The translations under genes and the position numbers were made by a program. A stretch of 5,824 nucleotides of DNA, taken from the NCBI GenBank assembly GCA_015662615.1, contig DQTU01000336.1, positions 1-5,824 of the forward strand, written 5' to 3'. Position 1 is the first letter of the stretch. Each line of letters starts with the position of its first letter. Under the pieces are notes generated by a model. The model searched no databases, was not told the DNA's origin, and saw only the letters and a list, made by a program, of their open reading frames with translations. This DNA comes from Campylobacterales bacterium (GTDB taxonomy: Bacteria; Campylobacterota; Campylobacteria; Campylobacterales; QNZT01). Positions 1-5,513 of the stretch are shown here, piece after piece.

Positions 1-346
1 AACCCACTGCAAATGATATTTCCTTTAAGTTCCCCTTTTATTAAGACTTTATTGGATTTTACATTGCCTTTAGTTGTTGATTTTTCCATAAGTTCTAAAC
101 TATCACATAAAATGTCGCCGTTACAAATACCGCTTGATATCACTTGCTGTGCTTTTATTTTTCCAGTAACAACGCCGCTTTTCCCGATGATTACAACATT
201 ATTTACTTTTATATCTCCTACAACATGCCCATCTATATGAATAGAGTCATTACCGATAAAATTACCTATACTGGTTGTTCTCTCTGTAACAATAGTGGCA
301 GCACTAAAATAATTTTTTTTAACATTTTTTTATCAAAAAGAGCCAT
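1..346 (-). CDS. Bactofilin (polymer-forming cytoskeletal protein), N-terminal part, with apparent A-tract frameshift; runs off left edge
   Basis: Bactofilins polymerise into membrane-associated filaments that scaffold cell-wall enzymes; Helicobacter CcmA is the relative I recognise. On the minus strand, the frame open from about 329 to 1 encodes typical short beta-helix turns, including HIDGHVVGDIKVNNVVIIG, then GVVTGKIKA and LIKGELKGNIICSG. The start is seen in another frame: ATG at 346-344 behind AAGGAAG (359-353) gives MALFDKKML, much like bactofilin N-termini. That frame stops after 27 codons from ATG 352 or 25 from ATG 346, while the beta-helix frame has stop codons (TGA, TAA) just upstream and no ATG, GTG or TTG near its beginning. 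One extra base in the A8 tract (T8 at 313-320 on plus) or the A7 tract (325-331) would join them as MALFDKKMLKKNYFSAATIV. The body shows no other lesion. It may be a sequencing indel, a phase-variable or slippage-decoded gene, or a fresh pseudogene. The family call is firm; expression state is unknown. Confidence 0.85.
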
Positions 347-496
347 ATGCATCTTCCTTGTTTTAATTAGTCTACCCACAAAATCGACCAAAATAAAAAT
401 TAATAAACAATCCTGAGAATATTTTATTAATTTCTCTGTTTGTCGATAGTAAGTGAAAGCGATAAGAATTCGTAAATAAATATACGGGAGCAGTAG
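347..496. promoter_or_regulatory. Divergent intergenic region between bactofilin and the rhodanese/PilJ operon
   Basis: This AT-rich gap separates two divergent genes and must hold a promoter for each. On the plus strand a weak sigma70-like pair is possible: TTGTCG at 440-445 and TAAGAA/AAGAAT at about 463-469, some 17-18 bases apart and about 30 bases before the start at 497. A GGGAG ribosome site sits at 486-490, 6 bases before that ATG. ATCGAC (383-388) and GTCGAT (442-447) form a widely spaced inverted pair, too short to call an operator. No clear minus-strand promoter could be picked. The promoter positions are tentative. Confidence 0.35.
353..359 (-). promoter_or_regulatory. Ribosome binding site of the bactofilin gene
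   Basis: On the minus strand AAGGAAG is followed by two in-frame ATG codons (352-350 and 346-344). The first directly abuts the site, while the second lies 6 bases beyond it, which is normal spacing. This favours the start at 346 and the N-terminus MALFD, as in other bactofilins. It also shows that initiation occurs in the frame that does not match the beta-helix body. Confidence 0.6.
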
Positions 497-1144
497 ATGA
501 GACAAAAAAATATCTCACTTTTATCTAAAAGCTTACTAATTTTAGCATGTAGTATTTCTATGTCACAAGCCTTAGATGTAAACATTATCAAGGGATTACC
601 TTATGTTGATGTGGATGTAAATGGTGAAAATATAAGAATCCAAAGGATTCAAGATACAAATCATAAGCTAAAAAATAGTTATACAAAAACATCAAGACCA
701 ACACCTCCTTTTAATATTCAGCCCTTTGAACCTATAAAAGGTGTGCGTACTGTTTCAGAATTGGATGTAATTAATTTTATAAAAGAGGATCTTAGTGAAA
801 ATGAAGGATTGCTTATAGATGCAAGGATGCCAAAGTGGTATCAAAACGGCACAATCCCCGGATCATTAAATATACCATTTTCGATTCTTTCAGGGGGTAA
901 AGAAAATCCATACATTAATCAAATTTTTGAAATTTTTGGTGTAGAAAAAGAGAATTCGAAATCAGATTTTAGTGATGCTCAAACACTTCTCATTTTTGAT
1001 AATGGTCCTTGGTGTCAGCAAGGAGTAGCTGCAATGAAACATTTAATACGCTTAGGTTATCCGAAAGAGAAAATTCTATATTACCGCGGCGGGCTGCAGT
1101 TTTGGCAAATTGTTGGTTTGACAACAACAAAACCAAAAGATTAG
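497..1144 (+). CDS. Secreted rhodanese-like protein, paralogue 1, lacking the catalytic cysteine
   Basis: This is a 215-residue periplasmic rhodanese-fold protein. Residues 1-25 form a signal peptide with probable cleavage after SQA; the LILAC stretch within it is a poor lipobox. Residues about 26-95 are the family-specific N-terminal region containing RIQDTN and YTKTSR. The rhodanese domain spans about 96-212 with LIDAR (106-110), a GTIPGSLNIPF motif (118-128) and the terminal YYRGGLQFWQIVGLTT. Normal relatives, including the paralogue at 2847-3497, have CPPFC in the N-terminal part and a CNGxWC active loop. Here these read TPPFN (69-73) and DNGPWC (168-173), so Asp168 replaces the sulfur-carrying Cys and only Cys173 remains in the mature protein. 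Sulfurtransferase activity is therefore unlikely. A binding, structural or regulatory role beside the PilJ-repeat protein 10 bases downstream is my inference. The start is supported by GGGAG at 486-490. Confidence 0.85.
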   Translation: MRQKNISLLSKSLLILACSISMSQALDVNIIKGLPYVDVDVNGENIRIQRIQDTNHKLKNSYTKTSRPTPPFNIQPFEPIKGVRTVSELDVINFIKEDLSENEGLLIDARMPKWYQNGTIPGSLNIPFSILSGGKENPYINQIFEIFGVEKENSKSDFSDAQTLLIFDNGPWCQQGVAAMKHLIRLGYPKEKILYYRGGLQFWQIVGLTTTKPKD

Positions 1145-1154
1145 GGAGATAGAT

Positions 1155-2834
1155 ATGAAAAGAAAATTTTTAACGGTTTTTATAGCCATGTTATTGCCGA
1201 TCATGGCATATGCGCTAAGCACAAAAGAGTTGGCAGTCAGTATCAATCTCGCTGGTAAACAGAGAATGTTATCTCAAAAGATGACAAAAGAGGCATTTTT
1301 AGTAAAAGCAGGAATTGATAAAGCAGAAAATTTAAAAAAGTTGCAAAAAAGTAGAGATCTTTTTCATAAAACCTTAAATGGACTTATGAAAGGTGACAGT
1401 GATCTGAAACTCAAAGCTTGTAAAGATTCCAAAGTACAAAAGCAACTTAAAATTGTAAAAAAACTATGGAAAAACTTTGATATAAATGTGCAAAAAGTAC
1501 TCAATGGTAAAGCTAGTAAAGATACTTATGAGCAGCTTCAGTTACGAAACCTTGCGCTTTTAAAAGAGATGAACAGCGCAGTATCTATGTATGTAGGACA
1601 GAGTAAAGAGGGTGCATCTAAACGGGCACAAGCGATTAATCTTTCTGGTAAAGAGCGGATGTTGACACAAAAGATGGCAAAAGACCTTCTTTTAATTTCT
1701 CAAAACTTTAATATAGAAAAAAACAGCAAGGATTTGAAAAAAACTTGGCAGCTATTTGAAAAGATATTGGTTGGTTTACAAAAAGGAGATAAATCTTTGA
1801 ACCTTGAAGGCACAAAACTACCAAAGATCAAAAAACAGTTAAAAGTGGGAGAGAAATTATGGCGTGAAATTAAACCGACTTTTCAAAAAAGCATCAAGGA
1901 TAAGAAACTGTTAAATCATACGATTTCCAAGCTTGATACTCTGTTGATAGAGATGAACAGAGCGGTAAAACTATTTGAAAAATCAGTTAAAAGAGAGAAG
2001 CAGGCATTGAAACTCTCTTCATTGGTTGGTCAATTTATGCAAAAAAAGAGTGTTCAAAACCATATCATCAATTTATCAGGTAAACAGAGAATGCTTACTC
2101 AGAAGATGACTAAATTATCACTTTTAATATCTTTGAATATAAATAAAGTAGAAAACAAAAAGAGGTTGACTAAAGCATATAAACTCTATGAAAAAACTTT
2201 AAAAGGTTTTCTTGACGGGGATACCTCACTTGGTTTACCTGCAACTAAAAACAGAGATATTGCGGCATTTATACAAAAATTGCAAAAAGAGTGGAGCCCA
2301 TTTTTAACAAATGTCCAAACCATTGTAAAAAGTGATAAAAGGGATTCTAAGGCATTGGGATATCTCATCAAAAACAATGAAAAACTACTGAAAATGTCTG
2401 ATCAACTTGTGCAATCTTTCAAGAAAGCACAAACCAAACAGACATTTATGGAAAAATCTCGTGCAAATATTGTTGATGTTGCAGGAAGACAGAGAATGTT
2501 AACGCAAAAAATGGCGAAAGAGAAGTTGCTGGTTTTGGCTAAAGTGAGTGCTGATCAAAATAGAAAAAAACTTCAAAAGACTATAAGTTTGTTTGACTCT
2601 TCGCTTAAGGGGTTGATGCATGGTAACAAGGCATTAATGATTATCAAGCCAAGTAATAAAAAGATGGCAAAGCAGTTGCAAGTTGTTAAAGCTTTATGGA
2701 GAGATTTAAAACCTCTGTATGAAAAAAAGAAGCTTAAGGAAAAAGAGTTGGCTAAGATAATTGATGAAAATCCAATATTGTTAGCACAGATGCATAAAGC
2801 TGTGCTATTAAGCGTAGATGTAGCAGATTATTAG
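1155..2834 (+). CDS. Secreted protein with four tandem PilJ-type (type IV pili MCP N-terminal) sensor modules
   Basis: This is a 559-residue exported protein. Residues 1-20 are a signal peptide with cleavage near AYA. The rest is four copies of a helical module related to the PilJ N-terminal domain and the NarX nitrate-sensor region. Each begins with a signature helix: INLAGKQRMLSQKM (30-43), INLSGKERMLTQKM (161-174), INLSGKQRMLTQKM (305-318) and VDVAGRQRMLTQKM (440-453). Each continues with an LFxKxLxGLxxGD-like stretch (69, 200, 344, 479), a QLxxxxxLW-like stretch and an LLxxM-like end. There is no transmembrane helix after the signal peptide and no HAMP, kinase or chemotaxis signalling domain. 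It should be a soluble periplasmic ligand-binding or partner-binding protein rather than a chemoreceptor. The ligand is unknown; nitrate or nitrite would be only a guess. It sits 10 bases after one rhodanese gene and 12 bases before its paralogue, with GGGAG at about 1144-1148 as ribosome site. Confidence 0.85.
   Translation: MKRKFLTVFIAMLLPIMAYALSTKELAVSINLAGKQRMLSQKMTKEAFLVKAGIDKAENLKKLQKSRDLFHKTLNGLMKGDSDLKLKACKDSKVQKQLKIVKKLWKNFDINVQKVLNGKASKDTYEQLQLRNLALLKEMNSAVSMYVGQSKEGASKRAQAINLSGKERMLTQKMAKDLLLISQNFNIEKNSKDLKKTWQLFEKILVGLQKGDKSLNLEGTKLPKIKKQLKVGEKLWREIKPTFQKSIKDKKLLNHTISKLDTLLIEMNRAVKLFEKSVKREKQALKLSSLVGQFMQKKSVQNHIINLSGKQRMLTQKMTKLSLLISLNINKVENKKRLTKAYKLYEKTLKGFLDGDTSLGLPATKNRDIAAFIQKLQKEWSPFLTNVQTIVKSDKRDSKALGYLIKNNEKLLKMSDQLVQSFKKAQTKQTFMEKSRANIVDVAGRQRMLTQKMAKEKLLVLAKVSADQNRKKLQKTISLFDSSLKGLMHGNKALMIIKPSNKKMAKQLQVVKALWRDLKPLYEKKKLKEKELAKIIDENPILLAQMHKAVLLSVDVADY
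1242..2819 (+). repeat. Four in-gene tandem repeats encoding PilJ-type modules
   Basis: Approximate modules are 1242-1592, 1635-1982, 2067-2426 and 2469-2819, each about 116-120 codons. The conserved glycines of the signature helix are residues 34, 165, 309 and 444, giving periods of 131, 144 and 135 residues. The copies are strongly diverged in DNA; the longest match noticed is 15 bases (1254-1268 and 2079-2093), so the duplications are old and no longer prone to recombination. Module 4 is the most altered in the signature, with Asp-Val in place of Asn-Leu and Arg in place of Lys. Confidence 0.75.
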
Positions 2835-2846
2835 AGAGGAGAGCAG

Positions 2847-3497
2847 ATGTATATATTTAAAAATTTAATTATATTAGGGCTTATTTTTGCAGGTAGTTTG
2901 TTTGCAAAAGAGAATGTCGTCGTGAAAATAACAGAGGATACACCTTATCTTTATGTAAATCACATGGGGCAAAAGATCAAAGTTGCGAGGATTCAGGATA
3001 CCAATAATGTTTTAACAGATGATTATACTAAAACTTCAAGAGAGTGCCCACCGTTTTGTATCCATCCGACAAACATCAACGATGAAATTAAAACTATTGC
3101 TGAGGTTGAGATCGTAAACTTTTTGAAAGATAAAGTGCCGTCACAAAAGGGTCTAGTGATAGATGCAAGGTTAAAAAGTTGGTATGAGTTAGAAACAATT
3201 CCTTCAGCGATCAATATACCGTATACGGTAATACAATCAGCAGATAAAAAAGTGGCACAGAAGATGTTTTCGCTTTTAGGTATGAAAGTTGAAAAAAGTG
3301 GTACATGGAATTTTGATGATGCAAAAGAGTTAGCGGTTTTTTGTAATGGCATATGGTGTGAACAATCACATCATTTTATAGAGGGTATGCTGAAGTTTGG
3401 ATATCCAGCAGAAAAAATGTTTTATTACAGAAGTGGATTCCAAGGCTGGAAGCTTTTGGGCTTAACAACTGTAGTACAAAAAGAAAATAAAAATTAA
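2847..3497 (+). CDS. Secreted rhodanese-like protein, paralogue 2, with all family cysteines
   Basis: This is a 216-residue periplasmic rhodanese-family protein. Residues 1-20 are a signal peptide ending LFA. The N-terminal region carries RIQDTN (48-53), YTKTSR (60-65) and CPPFC (67-71). The rhodanese domain follows with VIDAR (104-108), ETIPSAINIPY (116-126), the active loop FCNGIWCEQS (165-174) and the closing YYRSGFQGWKLLGLTT. Cys166 is at the usual persulfide-carrying position and Cys171 is the second cysteine typical of this CNGxWC subfamily. Rhodaneses move sulfane sulfur to thiol acceptors; the true substrate of this subfamily is not known to me. The two extra cysteines could form a disulfide or a second redox site. 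It aligns end to end with the protein at 497-1144, so the two arose by gene duplication around the PilJ-repeat gene. GAGAGGAG lies before the ATG. Confidence 0.88.
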   Translation: MYIFKNLIILGLIFAGSLFAKENVVVKITEDTPYLYVNHMGQKIKVARIQDTNNVLTDDYTKTSRECPPFCIHPTNINDEIKTIAEVEIVNFLKDKVPSQKGLVIDARLKSWYELETIPSAINIPYTVIQSADKKVAQKMFSLLGMKVEKSGTWNFDDAKELAVFCNGIWCEQSHHFIEGMLKFGYPAEKMFYYRSGFQGWKLLGLTTVVQKENKN

Positions 3498-3506
3498 AGG
3501 ACGGAA

Positions 3507-4334
3507 ATGTTTAAGAAAAAACAAAATATAGACCATGAGTTTATGCAATATAGTGCGGATGATTCTAGCCAAAGTGAAAAAAGTGAAAAAAGTTTTTTGA
3601 GTACGATTATTCAGACTTTAACTATTTTAGTCCTTTTAGGAGTACTTATCGTAGGAGGAATATTTGGATATAAATTTCTTCAAAATGACGCTTCAAGTAA
3701 AGTTGCTGCACCAATTGTTGAGGATCCAATTCCAGTAACAAAAGCAGCCAAAGAACAAAAAATGTATACCCAAGATGAGATGCAATCAATCATGCAAGCT
3801 ATGATGGTAAAACTAGAGAAAAAGCAGCAAGAAAACAGTATAGATGCTTCAACATCAGATAGTGGTGAGGATTCGCTTCTAGCGTCACTTGAAAATATGC
3901 AAGTTGATCAAATGGAAGATATCAATCTTGATGTAGATTTCAGTAAGAGTGATAAGAGTAAAAAAATAACAACTAAAAATAGTGATGAAAATGTTGATCG
4001 TTATAATAAGGCTGTAGTGAAACAGAGTGCAAATACCTATGCACAAGTAGATGCGTTATCAATTGAAATTAGTAATATGGTCAAAGAATTGGAGTCAAAA
4101 CCAGCAACTAAATCAACATATACAGAGTCAATTACCAAAGAGGTTTCCGTCAGAGAGAATGAGATGCGAATTATAGTCGTAAAGAGTGGAGATACACTCT
4201 CCAAAATTGCTAAAAGAGCATATGGATCAGCACAGGCATATGATAGGATTTATAATGCAAATCCAGATTTAATTAAAAATCCTAATCATATTTTTGTTGG
4301 ACAGCGTTTGCGTGTACCATTGGAAGAAATTTAA
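3507..4334 (+). CDS. Single-pass membrane protein with C-terminal LysM domain
   Basis: This is a 275-residue protein. Residues 1-30 are a polar cytoplasmic tail, 33-56 a transmembrane helix (TIIQTLTILVLLGVLIVGG), 57-215 a low-complexity Ser/Asp/Glu/Lys linker with a Met/Gln-rich helix near 86-108, and 221-271 a LysM domain containing VKSGDTLSKIAKRAYG, the IYNANPDLIKNPN stretch and VGQRLRVP. LysM binds N-acetylglucosamine-containing glycan, so the likely topology is cytoplasm-in with LysM reaching the peptidoglycan through the long periplasmic linker. No catalytic domain is present. It lies 9 bases after the rhodanese gene and 14 before the DHH gene, with AAGGACGGAA as ribosome site. With the M23 peptidase and the divergent bactofilin nearby, a role in placing or controlling cell-wall remodelling is plausible but inferred. 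Confidence 0.88.
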   Translation: MFKKKQNIDHEFMQYSADDSSQSEKSEKSFLSTIIQTLTILVLLGVLIVGGIFGYKFLQNDASSKVAAPIVEDPIPVTKAAKEQKMYTQDEMQSIMQAMMVKLEKKQQENSIDASTSDSGEDSLLASLENMQVDQMEDINLDVDFSKSDKSKKITTKNSDENVDRYNKAVVKQSANTYAQVDALSIEISNMVKELESKPATKSTYTESITKEVSVRENEMRIIVVKSGDTLSKIAKRAYGSAQAYDRIYNANPDLIKNPNHIFVGQRLRVPLEEI

Positions 4335-4348
4335 TAAAAGGTATAAAA

Positions 4349-5290
4349 ATGGAAGATAATAGACAAAAATATAGATTGGTTACTCGAAGTAACCTAGATG
4401 GACTTGTAAGTGCAGTATTATTGAAAAAGCTTGATATGCTTGATGATATGCTTTTTGTACACCCAAAAGAGGTGCAAGATGGTAATGTAGAGATTACCAA
4501 AGAGGATATAGTAACAAATTTACCCTATGTGAAAAGTGCACATATGGCATTTGATCATAGATTTGATTCACGGGATGAAATTAAACTCAATCCAAATCAT
4601 ATATTGTTCACTGATGCAAGTTCTGTTTCAGAGATAATTTATGAATATTATGGAGAGAAAGAGGTTTTTAGTGATGATGTGCTACCTTTGATAACTGCAG
4701 CAAATAAATCTAAAAATGCGGATTATACAAAAGAGGAGATTTTAGAGCCTAAAGGTTGGGAATTACTAAGCTTTTTAACTGATCCAAGAACTGGACTTGG
4801 TCGTTTTAGAGATTTTAAAATTTCAAATTATGAGTTAATGAAAAAACTTGTTGACCAATGTGCCCAAAACTCTATCAGTGAAGTGTTAGCTTCAGATGAT
4901 GTAAAAGAGCGAATAGAGTTATATCATAAATATGAAAAAGATTTTGTTGATCAGTTAAAACGATGTGTTGCAGTTGAAGGTGATATTGCGGTGATAGATT
5001 TGCGTGAAGAAGAGATCATCTACCCTGGAAATCGTTTTGTGGTGTATGCGTTGTTTCCAGAAGTATCGGCTTCTGTTCATATTTTCCAAGGGGTTGGCAA
5101 ACAAAATACTGTTTTTGCTTTAGGTAAATCTATCTTCAACAAAAACAATGAAAAGAATATTTATGACATTGTAAGTAAATATGGTGGTGGCGGTCATAGT
5201 GATGCAGGAACATGTCAAGTAGTACATGCGGAAGTGGATACCGTTTGTATTGAGTTAGTAGATGCTTTAACCACTAAGCAATATGCATAG
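4349..5290 (+). CDS. DHH/DHHA1 phosphoesterase-family protein with degenerate metal-binding motifs
   Basis: This is a 313-residue cytoplasmic protein of the DHH subfamily often labelled exopolyphosphatase-related. Relatives cleave phosphodiesters such as oligonucleotides, pAp or cyclic dinucleotides using two metal ions. The fold is recognisable throughout: the N-terminal VTRSNLDGLVSAVLL (11-25), FVHPKEVQDG (36-45), AFDHRFDS (67-74), ITAANKSKNADY (115-126), the conserved KGWELLSFLTDPRTGLGRFR (135-154), and the DHHA1 glycine motif GGGGHSDAGT (279-288). Several metal ligands have changed: motif I reads NLD (15-17) instead of D-x-D, motif III reads DHR (69-71) instead of DHH, and the motif IV position reads Asn119 where Asp is expected. 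The substrate-binding DHHA1 motif is kept. Catalysis is probably weak or lost, leaving a nucleotide-binding or regulatory role as an inference. The frame is intact and the gene sits tightly in the operon, so it is probably expressed. The ribosome site, AAAAGGT, is weak. Confidence 0.85.
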   Translation: MEDNRQKYRLVTRSNLDGLVSAVLLKKLDMLDDMLFVHPKEVQDGNVEITKEDIVTNLPYVKSAHMAFDHRFDSRDEIKLNPNHILFTDASSVSEIIYEYYGEKEVFSDDVLPLITAANKSKNADYTKEEILEPKGWELLSFLTDPRTGLGRFRDFKISNYELMKKLVDQCAQNSISEVLASDDVKERIELYHKYEKDFVDQLKRCVAVEGDIAVIDLREEEIIYPGNRFVVYALFPEVSASVHIFQGVGKQNTVFALGKSIFNKNNEKNIYDIVSKYGGGGHSDAGTCQVVHAEVDTVCIELVDALTTKQYA

Positions 5291-5293
5291 GGG
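5289..5293 (+). promoter_or_regulatory. Ribosome site mis-spaced for the mini-protein ATG
   Basis: AGGGG overlaps the stop codon of the DHH gene. It lies 20 bases before the first ATG of the next reading frame (5314), too far for efficient use, but only 5 bases before an in-frame ATA at 5299. The codons from that ATA (I-K-S-K-T-M-ITISD) line up with the M-R-N-K-F-M-ITISD start of the following gene. The original start was probably at 5299 and has become ATA. Confidence 0.45.
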
Positions 5294-5313
5294 TAATTAT
5301 AAAAAGTAAAACC

Positions 5314-5505
5314 ATGATTACAATTAGTGACATAGATGGATCTCGTCAATATAACTTATATGAATTAATTCGTCATTTTGCACTGTGGATTTTTGTAATT
5401 TTTGTTGTCAATATAGCGATAGGAGTACTACTCCTTAATACACTAACCTCAGCTGAAAATGAAGTTAGTGTAGCCTCTGTTGATACCATGCAAAGTAGTA
5501 GATAG
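5314..5505 (+). CDS. 63-residue membrane mini-protein, truncated paralogue of the N-terminus of the next gene
   Basis: The translation has a cytoplasmic segment MITISDIDGSRQYNLYELIR, a transmembrane helix at about 23-45, and a short tail ending SSR before the stop at 5503-5505. It matches the start of the next gene over 46 residues with about 25 identities, including the MITISD..GS.QY motif and the ALW entry to the helix; it then stops where the next protein continues into coiled coil. It therefore looks like the remnant of a tandem copy of the peptidase gene, or a small protein derived from it. The start is uncertain: ATG at 5314 has poor ribosome-site spacing, and an ATA at 5299 sits where an ancestral start would be. 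The remaining frame has no internal stop. Whether it is made at all is open; if it is, it would be a membrane anchor without an enzyme domain. Confidence 0.55.
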   Translation: MITISDIDGSRQYNLYELIRHFALWIFVIFVVNIAIGVLLLNTLTSAENEVSVASVDTMQSSR

Positions 5506-5513
5506 GAATCTTT

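Noticed and set aside
13..416. Plus-strand open frames at 13-240 and 144-416
   Set aside because: They lie opposite the clear bactofilin beta-helix frame on the minus strand, have no ribosome site and encode no recognisable protein.
383..447. ATCGAC...GTCGAT inverted pair in the divergent intergenic region as an operator
   Set aside because: Six-base arms 53 bases apart in AT-rich DNA are expected by chance; there is no second copy or flanking symmetry.
266..505. Minus-strand open frame starting at 505
   Set aside because: Only its MALFDKK part after 346 is meaningful, as the bactofilin start; the upstream part covers the intergenic region and the downstream part is the wrong frame before its stop.
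510..555. Lipoprotein signal (LILAC) in the first rhodanese-like protein
   Set aside because: Leu at -2 is a poor fit to a lipobox, and a good type I site (SQA) follows a few residues later.
2186..3352. Minus-strand open frames at 2186-2377 and 3023-3352
   Set aside because: They are antisense to well-supported genes with clear domains, and their translations show no motif or start signal.
4282..4500. Minus-strand open frame across the LysM/DHH junction
   Set aside because: It overlaps the ends of two firm genes and has no family feature.
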